A DNA stretch of 64,000 nt from Beijerinckiaceae bacterium. GTDB lineage: Bacteria > Pseudomonadota > Alphaproteobacteria > Rhizobiales > Beijerinckiaceae. A program made the position numbers and the translations under genes. The stretch spans positions 66,296 through 130,295 of the forward strand of contig JALJOM010000003.1 of assembly GCA_024304885.1 (NCBI GenBank). Direction: 5' to 3'. This document shows, in pieces, positions 9,736-19,054 of the stretch. The notes below the pieces were generated by a model, which ran no database searches, was not told the origin of the DNA, and was given only the letters and a program-made list of their open reading frames with translations. Positions within the stretch are counted from its first letter, which is position 1, and each line of letters opens with the position of its first letter.

Positions 9736-10022
9736 ATGAAGATCAGGAACGTGATTCACAAGGGGCTTCGACGCTCCATCGCGGACGACGACAGCTCGGC
9801 TTGCCGCCCGCCGTCGGACCGAAAGTCCGCAAGATCGTGTCCTTTCTTCAGGATATGGAGCACGAAAGCGAGCTGCGGACCGTGCCGGTCTGGAAAACCC
9901 ATCAATTGACGGGCGACCGGAAAGGGACCTGGAGCCTGCTCGTCACCAAGAACTGGCGCATCACCTTCGCGATCGATCAAGCCGAGATCGAGATCATCGA
10001 TCTCGATTACGAGGATTATCAC
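9736..10022 (+). pseudogene. higB: HigB/RelE-type toxin, frameshifted
   Basis: HigB toxins are small ribosome-dependent mRNA endonucleases. The N-terminal part (Met-KIRNVIHKGLRRSIADDD) is in one frame. The rest (GLPPAVGPKVRKIV through [19 protein letters not shown] and LDYEDYH) continues in another frame from about 9795, which needs a one-base deletion or equivalent. The usual stop just after EDYH is also missing in that frame, so translation would run on into higA. The toxin is therefore probably inactive, unless the shift is a sequencing error or is bypassed. It directly precedes an intact antitoxin gene. Confidence 0.75.
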
Positions 10023-10038
10023 CGAGGAGGCGAAAGCT

Positions 10039-10368
10039 ATGGCGCAGGGCATTCGCATGAAGACCCCGGCTCATCCCGGCGGGTTCGTGAAGACCGAGAT
10101 CCTCGAGCCGCTCGGGCTCTCGGTGACCGGCGCCGCGCAGGCCCTCGGGGTGACGAGGGCGGCGCTTTCGGCCTTCCTGAACGAACGCGCCTCGCTTTCT
10201 CCCGAAATGGCGATCCGGATTCAGAAAGCTTTCGGGGTCTCGATGGAAACGCTGATGCGGATGCAGAATAGCTTCGACATCGCCCGTGCCCACGAGCGAG
10301 AGAGAGACATTCACGTTCAGCCGTACGTGGCCGAGGCCAAGAGCGAGCTGCAGCCGAGAGCTTCTTGA
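10039..10368 (+). CDS. higA: HigA-type antitoxin, helix-turn-helix
   Basis: This 109-residue protein is the DNA-binding antitoxin of a HigBA module. [20 protein letters not shown] is the standard start of the XRE-type domain, and [16 protein letters not shown] is the recognition helix region. The C-terminal tail after residue 85 is polar and variable. The start is supported by a GAGG stretch upstream in the overlapping end of higB. In intact modules HigA binds HigB and represses the shared promoter; here the partner is frameshifted, so the gene may persist as a stand-alone regulator. Confidence 0.88.
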   Translation: MAQGIRMKTPAHPGGFVKTEILEPLGLSVTGAAQALGVTRAALSAFLNERASLSPEMAIRIQKAFGVSMETLMRMQNSFDIARAHERERDIHVQPYVAEAKSELQPRAS

Positions 10369-10444
10369 TACATGATTTCACGAAATACGAGCTGGGGTCC
10401 GGGGCGACCCCGCCTGTCGAGCCCTTTGGAAGAAGCGCCATTGC

Positions 10445-10599
10445 CTAGATCACGATGAGTTTGGATCGAATCGATCCAAGGTCATGAAACGTGATCGATT
10501 CCAAAAGCTTAGAGCGGGATAGGCAGATAAGTTCACGCAATCTGCGTAAACGCGATTGCGCCGGAATACCGCTATACGCTTTTCCTCATTCCGCTCTAG
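10445..10599 (+). repeat. Interspersed repeat family B, full copy
   Basis: The element begins CTAGATCACGATGA and contains the palindrome TTTGGATCGAATCGATCCAA. It continues with TCATGAAACGTGATCGATTC, an AGAGCGGGATAGGCAGATAA segment and GCGTAAACGCGATTGC, and ends CCGCTCTAG. Related copies are at 12312-12460, 51552-51623 (partial) and 56048-56202. Its outer end lies 16 bases from the carbonic anhydrase stop codon. Confidence 0.85.
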
Positions 10600-10614
10600 A
10601 AGGAACGTCCCCGC

Positions 10615-11361
10615 TCAGAACCGCGGCGCGGCGAAAGCTCGAGCGTGCGCTGCCGCCGCCACCGGCGCGAACCTCCCCGTCGTCTCGTCGAGCGCGAGAA
10701 GCATCCCGTCCGCGATGCCGAAATAGGCCCCGTGCAGCGCGAGCTTGCCTTGCGCCTCGCGGGCCGCGATCGCGGGAAAGCTGCGCAGGTTGGCGAGGCC
10801 CTGGACGATCGAGGCCCGCGCGAGACGTTCGGAATAAGGCTCGAGCGGCTCCTCGGCCGGTCCGATCCGTACTGCGGCCGGCTCGATCAGGCTCATCCAT
10901 TTGCCGATGAAATCGCCGGGCGAGAGCGGTTTCTGGCCGGGATCGCGCGCGGCATCGACATAGGCCCGCACGCCGCCGCATCGAGCATGACCCATGACCA
11001 CGATATGCTCGACCTCGAGCGCCAGCACGGCATATTCCAGCGCCGCAGACGTGCCGTGGAGGTCGTCGTTCGGCGCATAGGGCGGCACGAGGTTCGCCAC
11101 GTTGCGCAAGACGAAAATCTCGCCGGGGCCGGCGTCGAAGATCACCTCGGGGGAGACCCGCGAGTCGCAGCAGGCGATCATCATGATGCGCGGATTTTGC
11201 CCGGTCTCGGCGAGATGGCGGAAGCGATCCTGCTCGCGCGCGAAGCGCCCGCCTAGAAAGGCCTCGTAGCCCATGACGAGCCGCTCCGGCAGAATCGGCC
11301 GGCGCGGTGTCTCGGCGTCGTTCTGCGGCATCTCGCCGGAGGTTTCGAGCAAGCCTGGCAT
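10615..11361 (-). CDS. Beta-class carbonic anhydrase
   Basis: It interconverts CO2 and bicarbonate in the cytoplasm using a Cys2His-bound zinc. The ligands are visible as CCDSRVSP and GHARCGG; the Asp-Arg dyad of CDSR is intact. Length is about 248 residues, of which the first 30 are a variable leader. A Met 10 codons downstream (MPQNDAETP) is an alternative start. In a methane oxidiser a carbonic anhydrase would supply bicarbonate for carboxylation steps, but nothing nearby ties it to a pathway. A family B repeat follows its 3' end. Confidence 0.93.
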   Translation of the reverse strand: MPGLLETSGEMPQNDAETPRRPILPERLVMGYEAFLGGRFAREQDRFRHLAETGQNPRIMMIACCDSRVSPEVIFDAGPGEIFVLRNVANLVPPYAPNDDLHGTSAALEYAVLALEVEHIVVMGHARCGGVRAYVDAARDPGQKPLSPGDFIGKWMSLIEPAAVRIGPAEEPLEPYSERLARASIVQGLANLRSFPAIAAREAQGKLALHGAYFGIADGMLLALDETTGRFAPVAAAAHARAFAAPRF

Positions 11362-11600
11362 GGAACCTCGCCTGCGACGAGAAATGTCGGGACCCATGTT
11401 ACAGCAGCGGGCTCCGCCGCAGTCAATGCGAGCCGGCGCACCCCGTGCCTGCCGCGGCCGCAAATCGTGCAGAAAGGAATTTATTTGATCACGCGGCGAT
11501 CCCGCGGATAAGGTCCGCGGGCGGGCATATGACACGAAAGTGACGGAGTCCGAGCGAGACGGCCCCGCGTCGCTCGGACCAAGCGGGAGCTCTGGCACCT

Positions 11601-12302
11601 GTGCAAGAGGAAACGGTTCCGAATTCAGCCGTGATCGGAGATGTCGTGACCGGCGGAGAGACGGATGTCCCCGTTCTCGACAAGCAGCACGTCGCGAAGG
11701 CCTATGCGCGATGGGCGCCGTTCTATGACCTCGCGTTCACGCTCGTTTTCTGGCCCGGCCGCAAGGCCGTGGTCGCGGCGGCGAACCGACCGGGCGCCAT
11801 CGTGCTCGACGTCGGGGTCGGCACCGGCCTCGAGCTGCCGATGTTCGACCCCGGGACGCGATTGGTCGGCGTCGATCTCAGCGAGCCGATGCTGCGGCGC
11901 GCCGCCTCGCGCGTGCGTGCGAAGAGCCTCGGCAATGTCGCGGGGCTCGGCGTCATGGATGCGACGCGGCTCGGCTTCCCCGATGCCTCCTTCGATGTGG
12001 TCGTCGCGCCCTTCTTCATCACAGTCGTGCCGCAGCCGTATCTCGCGCTCGCCGAGATGGCGCGCGTGGTGAAGAAGGGCGGCGAGATCCTTCTCGTCAA
12101 CCATGTCGGCGCGGAAGGCGGACCGATCGCTTGGATCGAGGCTTGGCTGGACCGCCACAGCGCCGAGCTCGGCTGGCATGTCCAGTTTCCCTGGTCGATC
12201 CTCGGCGACTGGATCGACACTCGTCCCGACTTGAGGCTCGTCGAGCGGCGCAGAATCGCCCCGCTCGGGCTCTTCACCTTCGCGCGGCTCGAGAAGCTCT
12301 GA
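11601..12302 (+). CDS. pmtA: Phosphatidylethanolamine N-methyltransferase (PmtA-like)
   Basis: This soluble class I SAM methyltransferase is predicted to convert phosphatidylethanolamine stepwise to phosphatidylcholine at the inner membrane. The 233-residue product has AKAYARWAPFYDLAF at the start, the SAM loop VLDVGVGTGLELP (about residues 68-80), GVDLSEPMLRRA, and RVVKKGGEILLVNH. These match the alphaproteobacterial PmtA type better than ubiquinone or generic methyltransferases. Translation appears to start at GTG. The gene is monocistronic; repeats follow its end. Confidence 0.82.
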   Translation: MQEETVPNSAVIGDVVTGGETDVPVLDKQHVAKAYARWAPFYDLAFTLVFWPGRKAVVAAANRPGAIVLDVGVGTGLELPMFDPGTRLVGVDLSEPMLRRAASRVRAKSLGNVAGLGVMDATRLGFPDASFDVVVAPFFITVVPQPYLALAEMARVVKKGGEILLVNHVGAEGGPIAWIEAWLDRHSAELGWHVQFPWSILGDWIDTRPDLRLVERRRIAPLGLFTFARLEKL

Positions 12303-12311
12303 TTCGTCGCT

Positions 12312-12460
12312 CTGGATCACGATGAATTTGGATCGAACCGATCCAAATTCATGAACGTGATCGATTCTCGAGACTTGGCGCGGGAAAAGCAGATACGTTC
12401 ACGCAATCTGCGTAAACTCGATTGTGCCGGAAAACCGGTATCCACTTTTCGTCAGCCCGC
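12312..12460 (+). repeat. Family B repeat
   Basis: Shares GATCACGATGAATTTGGATC, the central palindrome, GTTCACGCAATCTGCGTAAA and CCGGAAAACCG with the copy at 10445-10599, with scattered differences. It begins about 10 bases after the pmtA stop codon and is followed directly by a family A element, giving a B-A composite. Confidence 0.8.
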
Positions 12461-12463
12461 GCT

Positions 12464-12596
12464 GAGCGGTTTCCGATCCGGTGGAACCTGAAACCGCTCC
12501 ACATTCTTGTTTTGTCGCAATTTCGCATCGATGTCGATCTATCGAAACATCGAGATCGAAAAGCGAACCAGCGTCCGGTTCGCTGGAAATTGCTCT
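12464..12596 (+). repeat. Family A repeat with one internal 30-base insert
   Basis: It starts GAGCGGTTTCCGATCCGG and ends GTTCGCTGGAAATTGCTCT. The centre carries one extra unit, ATCGATGTCGATCTATCGAA followed by ACATCGAGATCG, the same unit found in tandem at about 3905-3995. Its end is 9 bases from the rpsP stop codon. Confidence 0.8.
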
Positions 12597-12605
12597 CGGG
12601 GCGCC

Positions 12606-12953
12606 TCAGGCGGCCGCTTCGGCGGCCTTGGCCGCGGCGGCGGCGCGTTCTTGCGCCTTCTTCTTGGGCAGGCCCTGCTTCGGATTGTTGTGCGGCTCGC
12701 GCTTCACGAGCCCGAGCGCGTCGAGGAGGCGCGCCACGCGATCCGTCGGCTGGGCGCCCTTGGCGATCCAGGCCTGGACCTTCTCTTGATCGATCACGAC
12801 GCGGTCGGCCGCGTCCTTGGCCTTCAACGGGTCGAAGCTTCCGACGCGCTCGATGAACCTTCCGTCGCGCGGCATGCGCGAATCGGCGACGACGACGCGA
12901 TAAAAGGGGCGCTTCTTGGCGCCGCCGCGAGAGAGGCGAATTTTCAACGACAA
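12606..12953 (-). CDS. rpsP: 30S ribosomal protein S16
   Basis: S16 is an assembly and structural protein of the small ribosomal subunit. The sequence [35 protein letters not shown] and [12 protein letters not shown] is diagnostic. Length is about 115 residues, with an Ala/Lys-rich C-terminal tail usual in Hyphomicrobiales. There is no ATG at the expected position. A TTG giving (M)SLKIRL, preceded by an AGGGA stretch, is the best start. The gene is not followed by rimM, trmD and rplS as in many proteobacteria: a repeat follows it, and beyond that lies an unrelated gene on the other strand. Confidence 0.95.
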   Translation of the reverse strand: MSLKIRLSRGGAKKRPFYRVVVADSRMPRDGRFIERVGSFDPLKAKDAADRVVIDQEKVQAWIAKGAQPTDRVARLLDALGLVKREPHNNPKQGLPKKKAQERAAAAAKAAEAAA

Positions 12954-12993
12954 GGCTGGGTTCCCTGGAAGTCTCCGATCGGCGGATAGACCT

Positions 12994-13788
12994 TCATCCG
13001 CGCGCGAGGTCAAGCCCTTTTTCGCTCTCCGGCTGGTGCGGCCTTCCGCGCGAGGGCGTGGAGCCCCGTCGTTTCCGGCAGACGACCACCTCTGTATATT
13101 CGCCGATGATGCCGTGGGTCTCGTCCCAGAAGCGCGTGATCCTCACGTCGAAGGGCGCCCATTCGGTGATCCGCCTCGAGATGCCATAGCCGTAGTCACA
13201 GGCGACGAGCGCACCCTCCTCGTCGATCGGATTGCGGTGATATTCCGGCACATTGCCGAGATGATCCATCGAGCCGTCGGGATTGCGCACGGCGCGCGGG
13301 GTCCAGGCCTCGACCCGATCCTTCCTGATCGGGAAGGTATGGAGATAATATCCGCCGCCCTTCAAGGTCCGATGAATTTCCCGGTAGACCTTGTCGGGCC
13401 GAAACACGTGCTCCATCACGTCGAGCGTCACGACGAGATCGAAGCTCTCGTCCGCGAATGTCTGGTTCTCGAGATCCTCGTTTCGATAGCCGTCGATTGT
13501 CGCTCCGAGCGGGTGCGCCGGATAATAGTGCGACGCCAGATAGTATGGAGCGTCGGCTGCGAGGCGCTTCGAGATGCCGCGGTCGGCGGGCGAGGATTCG
13601 TGAATCGCGAGCGTTCTCCAGTGCGGGAGGATCTCGCTCAGGACCAGGGCGAGGGCGCGCTCGCGCACGACCGAGTGGCACGTCGCGCATACGAGCTCGT
13701 CGCGATACTCGTCCGAAGCGCACTTGAAGATTTGCCGCGTGTCGCAGCACGGGCAATAGCCGTCGTGCTCGTAGGAGAAGGTCATCAT
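12994..13788 (-). CDS. SAM-dependent methyltransferase with N-terminal zinc-ribbon-like motif
   Basis: The 264-residue product combines two CxxC pairs near the N-terminus (CPCC about residue 12 and CATC about residue 35, a possible zinc ribbon) with a class I methyltransferase domain. That domain has [16 protein letters not shown] and [18 protein letters not shown]. This architecture is seen in methyltransferases of O-antigen and exopolysaccharide clusters. The start is one of two consecutive Met codons after GGGAG. It lies 49 bases downstream of another methyltransferase and the large polysaccharide protein on the same strand, so it probably modifies a surface sugar. The exact substrate is unknown. 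Confidence 0.75.
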   Translation of the reverse strand: MMTFSYEHDGYCPCCDTRQIFKCASDEYRDELVCATCHSVVRERALALVLSEILPHWRTLAIHESSPADRGISKRLAADAPYYLASHYYPAHPLGATIDGYRNEDLENQTFADESFDLVVTLDVMEHVFRPDKVYREIHRTLKGGGYYLHTFPIRKDRVEAWTPRAVRNPDGSMDHLGNVPEYHRNPIDEEGALVACDYGYGISRRITEWAPFDVRITRFWDETHGIIGEYTEVVVCRKRRGSTPSRGRPHQPESEKGLDLARG

Positions 13789-13837
13789 GCGCTCCCGGCC
13801 GCGGCGCGGCAGATGCGCGCCGGCGGTTACAGCGTGC

Positions 13838-14707
13838 TCAGCCGGCCCTGAGGAAGACATAGATCTGGTAGGGGTCCTCGAGCGAGCGGTCCACCCCGAC
13901 CCGTGTCCAGCCGACCATGTTGTGGTCGATCCATTCGAAGCTCATGCTCGTATCGCCGTAGGTGACGTCGCCGTCGATCGGCGGGCGATCGTGCGGGACG
14001 AAGGCGAAGCCCTGCCCGACATGGTGTTGCTTCAGCCGATCGCGTACCTCGGGCGCCTGCCAGGGTCCTTCGCGGTCCCAATATTCGAGGGGCCGGACGG
14101 TGATGCACAGCACGCCGCCCGGCTTCATATGACGGCGCAGGGCCTCGACCGCGGCGAGCGTCGCGCGGTGCGAAAGATGCGTGAAGACCGAGAAGGCATA
14201 GGCGAGATCGAAGATCGTCTCGGCGACCGGCAGGCTCTCCGGCAGGTAGCCGGACAGGCGGAACCCCGGGCCGAGACCCGCCGCCTCGCATTCGGCGATC
14301 GAGCGGTCCCACGGATCGACCCCGATCACCCGGTCGGTCGCAACGAAATAATACAGGAGCCGTGCGATGCGCCCGTAGCCGCAGCCATAGTCGAGTATGG
14401 CCGTGGCATCCGAGAGCTGCCTCCCTGAGATGCGGGCGTAGTTGTAGCTCAGGGACCGGACGAAGCTGCAGCTTTTTCGGAGCAAGTCGTATCCGCTCTC
14501 GCCGGTCCATTCCTCCTGGACCTCGGGGCTCGCCATGGCCGGCAAGAGCGCGGACAGGCGTGGGAACTCCGGGAGCGGCATGAGCATCAAGGCTTCCCCG
14601 AAATCATCGAGCCCGAGCGTCCTGAGGGCCGCGAAGGCCGCGTCTCGCGAGGCGATGGCCGGATCGTCCTCCACGGCCTTCAGCCAGCCGCGGACATAGC
14701 TCAACAT
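13838..14707 (-). CDS. SAM-dependent methyltransferase of the polysaccharide block
   Basis: The 289-residue product has an all-helical N-terminal region of about 110 residues and a class I SAM domain: AILDYGCGYGRIARLLYYF, VIGVDPWDRSI, and FDLAYAFSVFTHLS for the motif IV region. The C-terminus (VGWTRVGVDRSLEDPYQIYV) is typical of glycan-cluster methyltransferases. It starts 10 bases after the stop of the 1445-residue protein, so the two are probably co-transcribed. The substrate is not evident. Confidence 0.75.
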   Translation of the reverse strand: MLSYVRGWLKAVEDDPAIASRDAAFAALRTLGLDDFGEALMLMPLPEFPRLSALLPAMASPEVQEEWTGESGYDLLRKSCSFVRSLSYNYARISGRQLSDATAILDYGCGYGRIARLLYYFVATDRVIGVDPWDRSIAECEAAGLGPGFRLSGYLPESLPVAETIFDLAYAFSVFTHLSHRATLAAVEALRRHMKPGGVLCITVRPLEYWDREGPWQAPEVRDRLKQHHVGQGFAFVPHDRPPIDGDVTYGDTSMSFEWIDHNMVGWTRVGVDRSLEDPYQIYVFLRAG

Positions 14708-14716
14708 GCCGGTTCC

Positions 14717-17700
14717 TCAACCGTGCCGGAACCGCATGCGACGCGAACGATAGCCGGCGGCCTGCGCCACGTAGCAGATCGACCGCTCCAGCGCATGCAT
14801 GATCGTGCCGTCGATGACCGATCCGGTCCTCGGATCGCGCGGCGCCGTGTCGTCGGGCTCGAAATCCTCGCGCGCGAGACCGAGCTGCAGGAGGGGCGCG
14901 AGCGCGCTCGGACGGAACCAGAACATGGATCCCGTGGGGAACTCCGGTCTCTCGTCGGCATCGACCGCGATGCCGAGCTTTCCGAGGAGCGCGGCCGTCC
15001 GCTCGAAATTGGAGCCCCATTCGACATGCTCGCTGACGGGTCCGAACGGCTCGGCATAGAGAACCCCGAGCGTCTCGTCGCGCGCAAAGGCATCGAGGAT
15101 CGCGCTCACCTCGTGTGGCGAGCCGAGGAGATTGCCGAGCAGGTACTCCCGCCAGCCGGCGAGCTTCGAGCTGTAGGGCGTCTTCTTCGAGTGCACCTTG
15201 CAGCAGAGATCATAGTCGCCGAGGAGCGGAAGCGCGTCGAGCAGGAACGGCCCGATGTCGGCACCGATGTTCCTCACACCGAGAACCTTCGTCTTTCGGG
15301 CTTTCCCGCCGAGCCGGTCACGAAGCGCCGCGAGCACGACGTCCCTCGTCGCCTCGGGTGTCGTTATGACGAGGTCGAGCTCGCCCGGAATGTTGCGGAA
15401 GTGGAGGGTGAGCTCGTCGACGAGGTCGGTGTAGTAGATATGGGCGACGATCGCGACGCGCAGCGACGGATCGGGGGCCTTCGGGGGGCGGTAGTGGTTG
15501 AGTGCTCGCGCGGTCGCATCGAGATAGGCATAGCCGTACTTGCGGTCGGGTTCGAGATAGGCACCCTCCGCCCATTCGTTCCAGGCATTGACGAAGACGA
15601 GCTTCTCGTCTCTCGTCCGCGTGGTGTCCTCGTCCGTCTTCGTGCAGAGGCCTTCGAGCCAGCGCTGATAGCGGTGGGGCGCGGTGTTGATGAAGATCGC
15701 GGCATTGGCACGGCGCGCCGTGCAGTCCCAGTCCGGGATAATTCCACGCAACAGCGTGTAGTCCGCCTTCGGCCGGAACAGCGCCTTGTCGACGAGATGC
15801 TCGTAATCGAAGATTCCGGCATCCGCTCCAGGGTCGTAGAAGTGGACCCGTCGTCTGGCATTGGACAAGCCGAAATTCTGCGGCGGAAACTCGATGGCCG
15901 CGTCGAAACCGTACTTGCGCGGATCCACCGCGCCCTCGAAGCCGGTTTGCATCACTGCCATGTAGGGTTCCCTCAGGCCCGAGCGCAGGCAGCAGTCACG
16001 CCACCGGTCGAGCGTCGCCCGGATGTCCGGAAACAGCGACGGCCGATAGACCGCGAGCAGCGGCCGGCCATCGACCGTGATGTAGCGCCGGTCGTGCAAG
16101 GCCGGCTCGATGTCCCGGAAGAAGGCGATATCGTCCTCGGCGCTGTGCCTCTGGTCGAGGAGCACGCCGGACTGCGTCGAAAGGCCGTCGAAGCGAACCG
16201 TCCAGGGCTCGTTCGCCCAGTGGAGGCAGAACGGGATATCGAGGTCCGGGTTGGCGAGAAGGAGGTCAAAGGGCGCCCGCATCACGGGCTTCCCGTCGAA
16301 GAAGTAGTGATGCAGGCAGAAACCGTGAATCCCGTATTGCCGAGCGAGCTCGATCTGTCGCGCGAGGATCTGCTTCAGCCGCGTGTCGTAGAATCCGAGC
16401 TCGCCGGGGAGGCGCGGCTGGTAGTGGCCTTCGAAGAGCGGCAGCGCCTTTGTTGTGTTGGTCCATTCGGTGAAGCCGCGACCCCAGAACTCGTCGTTCT
16501 CGGCGAAGGGATGGAACTGCGGCAGGTAGAAGGCGATGAGCTTCACGTCCGAGCCGCGGACGACGGGCGCCGTCTCCTCGACGAAGGTTTCCGCTGTCTC
16601 CGCCCTGACATAGGCCTTGTAGAGATCCTCGACGAGGATCGCCCCGGGCAGCGCGGAGGGACGCGTGGGCCGCAAGCCCGAGGCGCGTCCTTCGAGGAGG
16701 TAATGGGCGAGTGGGTTGACGCGCCACCGCAGGGGCGCGGGCATCTGGTGAACGTAATATCTCGTGTTGAAGCCGGCCGAAGGATCGCGCCCTTCCGTCC
16801 AGCCGTTGGCCATCCAATGCTCGAGAGGATCCCTGCCGGCCTCGCGAACGTCGGGGTTCCTGGCGAGGTAATAGGTCGCGTCGAACGCGCCGCTGTCCTC
16901 GATAACCTGCGCGGTCTCGGCGTGCGGACGATCGACATCCGCCAGGGACTCGGGGAGAAACGCCCATCTCATCCCGGCGAGCGCGCAATAGAAGAAGAAG
17001 CACCGCTCCACCGCATGGGCCAGCGTCCCGTCGCGCAGATCGTGTGAGCCCTCGAAGTCGGACCAGCTCGAGCCGAGCTCGAAGAGGGGCAGGAGCGCGC
17101 GAGGCCTGAACCAGAACATCGACCCGCTCGGATATTCGATGTCCTGGCCCGGCACGAGCTCGATGCCGCTTCTTTCGAGCAGGGATTTCATCGGCAGGTA
17201 GTTGTCGCCGATGCCGAGCCAGCCGGCGAGCTCGGGCCAGTGCTTCGCGGCCAGGATGCCGAGATCCGGATTCGCCTCGAACGCGTTGATGATCGCAAAG
17301 GATCGTTGCGTGTCGCCGACCAGCGCGCCGAGCAGGTGGTGTCGCCAGCCTTCGGAAAACTCGGGCGCGTTGTGGCACGACTTCTTGCCGTGGAGCTTGA
17401 GGCAAAGGTCGTGCTGTGCCAATCGGTCCGGAAAGCCGAGAAGAAACGGGCCGATATCGAACCCGCAATTGGGCACGACCGCAGTCTCGGCGTCGAGGCC
17501 GTACCGCGCGAGCGCCTGGTCGATCCAGCCTCGCTTCTCCTCGGTGTCGGTCGTCACGTAGATTTTCTTGTCGACGTCGATCGCGGCGATATAGCTCGCG
17601 ATCTCGTCCGCGACACCCTCGTAGTAAAGGTGGACGAAGACCCCGATCGGACGTGTGAGCCGCGGCGCGGCGGGGTTGTCGAGCGTGATCGTGGTTTCGG

Positions 17701-19054
17701 CCTTGCGCACGTCGATCCCGGACGGCGGGAGCCGCCCCTCGCGCAGCCGCGTCGCGAATTCGATGAAAGGGACCGTATCGGAACCGAGCCCGAATCGGCC
17801 GCGGTGCGAGTCGGGATCGAATGCAGCGCAGGGACGGCGCCGCTCCTTCCAGCCCGCCCTCAGATAATGCGAAAGCGGCTCCTGGCCCGATGCCGCGACA
17901 TCGCCATGGGCCTCGAGGTACCAGCCGGGATCGAACAGCTCGTGGGGTCGCCGCCGCTGCTTCCAACCGGTCGTCACATAGTGGGTGAGCGGATCGATCC
18001 CGAGGGACCGAAAGTCCGGAATCTGCGAGCAATAGAAATCGACGTCGAAGAGCGGATGCGGATCGCGCGACTCGCGCCACCCACAGGTCATGAAATGGGT
18101 CAGCGGCTCCACGCCAGCGCGCAGGAGCTCCGCGTTGCGCTCGAGATAATAGCTCGGCGAGAACAGGGGGTGGGGCGAGCGCAGCTGCCTCCAGCCGTGC
18201 TCCAGATAGTCCTCGATCGTGGCCGTCTCGCGCGATTCGGGATCGCCCGAGGCCCCATACCATTCCGCATCGAAAAGCGGGTGAAGCCCGACCGTCGCGT
18301 CCTGCTTCCCCATCGACTGACGGCGCACGTACCAGGCGTTCGAGAACAAAGGGTGCGGGTCGCGTCCTTCGCCGGCGCCGTGCCGATAGAAATGCTCCAG
18401 CGGGTTGGTTCCGCTCTCACGGACGTCCGGATAGCGTTCGAGATACCAGCTCGTGCTGAAGAACGGGTTGGGATCGCGCCCTTCGGCGCTCCCGTGACGG
18501 AGATAGTGCGTATATGGATCGATCTCGCTCAGCCGGACGTCGGGGTTGTGGTCGAGGTACCACACGCGGTCGAACAACGGGCTTGCGGATCCGTGGCGAA
18601 GCAGGCGCTCCAATCTGGACGCCGTGCGCCGGAACACGCGCCACGGCGCCGCCAGCCGCCACGAGGTGCTCCTCTCCAAGGCCTTCGAGAGCCCGACGGT
18701 ACAACCGGCATCGTGCTCGAGACCTGCGAGCTTCAGCCGCAACGACAGGATCTCGTTCTCGGCGGCGAGGAGGCGAGTGCGCAGCTCGGCGGAAGCGCGT
18801 CGCTCGATGTCCGACGCTGCAACACTCGAATCGGAGTGCTGGGCTTTCGCGTCGCCGGCGGGGGGGACCGCGGCGGACTCCGTGTTGCGCGTCCGTGGTT
18901 GCGCCGTAGTGTGCTGCGGTCCCTCGGGCGGGTATTTTTCCGGCGTGGAGGCAGCTCGCCTGCGTTCGTGCTTCCGCCCGGACGTCCCCCTGACCAGTGC
19001 TCGTATCCCGCGCCATCGAGTGACCCGCCCGATCTCGTGCCCGAGAATGACCAT
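14717..19054 (-). CDS. Giant surface-polysaccharide protein: tandem repeats, two RgpF-like domains and a WbsX (GH99-like) domain
   Basis: The 1445-residue product has at least four parts. Residues about 80-115 form a coiled coil. Residues about 159-415 hold some seven imperfect repeats of 37-39 residues built on LFD..WYL..NPDV and PL.HYL..G..EGR.PHP, and two more repeats occur near residue 760. About residues 460-720 and again 1200-1440 are rhamnan-synthesis-F-like domains (FVHLYYEGVADEIASYI; IVAHIYYTDLVDELTL; both with a KLHGKKS/KVHSKKT-like motif). Between them, about 850-1197, is a WbsX domain (IAFYLPQFHPFAENDEFWG, GFTEW, HWANEPW). Such proteins occur in O-antigen and capsule loci and probably build or trim a surface glycan. 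No signal peptide is seen. It heads a three-gene minus-strand unit with two methyltransferases. Confidence 0.83.
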   Translation of the reverse strand: MVILGHEIGRVTRWRGIRALVRGTSGRKHERRRAASTPEKYPPEGPQHTTAQPRTRNTESAAVPPAGDAKAQHSDSSVAASDIERRASAELRTRLLAAENEILSLRLKLAGLEHDAGCTVGLSKALERSTSWRLAAPWRVFRRTASRLERLLRHGSASPLFDRVWYLDHNPDVRLSEIDPYTHYLRHGSAEGRDPNPFFSTSWYLERYPDVRESGTNPLEHFYRHGAGEGRDPHPLFSNAWYVRRQSMGKQDATVGLHPLFDAEWYGASGDPESRETATIEDYLEHGWRQLRSPHPLFSPSYYLERNAELLRAGVEPLTHFMTCGWRESRDPHPLFDVDFYCSQIPDFRSLGIDPLTHYVTTGWKQRRRPHELFDPGWYLEAHGDVAASGQEPLSHYLRAGWKERRRPCAAFDPDSHRGRFGLGSDTVPFIEFATRLREGRLPPSGIDVRKAETTITLDNPAAPRLTRPIGVFVHLYYEGVADEIASYIAAIDVDKKIYVTTDTEEKRGWIDQALARYGLDAETAVVPNCGFDIGPFLLGFPDRLAQHDLCLKLHGKKSCHNAPEFSEGWRHHLLGALVGDTQRSFAIINAFEANPDLGILAAKHWPELAGWLGIGDNYLPMKSLLERSGIELVPGQDIEYPSGSMFWFRPRALLPLFELGSSWSDFEGSHDLRDGTLAHAVERCFFFYCALAGMRWAFLPESLADVDRPHAETAQVIEDSGAFDATYYLARNPDVREAGRDPLEHWMANGWTEGRDPSAGFNTRYYVHQMPAPLRWRVNPLAHYLLEGRASGLRPTRPSALPGAILVEDLYKAYVRAETAETFVEETAPVVRGSDVKLIAFYLPQFHPFAENDEFWGRGFTEWTNTTKALPLFEGHYQPRLPGELGFYDTRLKQILARQIELARQYGIHGFCLHHYFFDGKPVMRAPFDLLLANPDLDIPFCLHWANEPWTVRFDGLSTQSGVLLDQRHSAEDDIAFFRDIEPALHDRRYITVDGRPLLAVYRPSLFPDIRATLDRWRDCCLRSGLREPYMAVMQTGFEGAVDPRKYGFDAAIEFPPQNFGLSNARRRVHFYDPGADAGIFDYEHLVDKALFRPKADYTLLRGIIPDWDCTARRANAAIFINTAPHRYQRWLEGLCTKTDEDTTRTRDEKLVFVNAWNEWAEGAYLEPDRKYGYAYLDATARALNHYRPPKAPDPSLRVAIVAHIYYTDLVDELTLHFRNIPGELDLVITTPEATRDVVLAALRDRLGGKARKTKVLGVRNIGADIGPFLLDALPLLGDYDLCCKVHSKKTPYSSKLAGWREYLLGNLLGSPHEVSAILDAFARDETLGVLYAEPFGPVSEHVEWGSNFERTAALLGKLGIAVDADERPEFPTGSMFWFRPSALAPLLQLGLAREDFEPDDTAPRDPRTGSVIDGTIMHALERSICYVAQAAGYRSRRMRFRHG

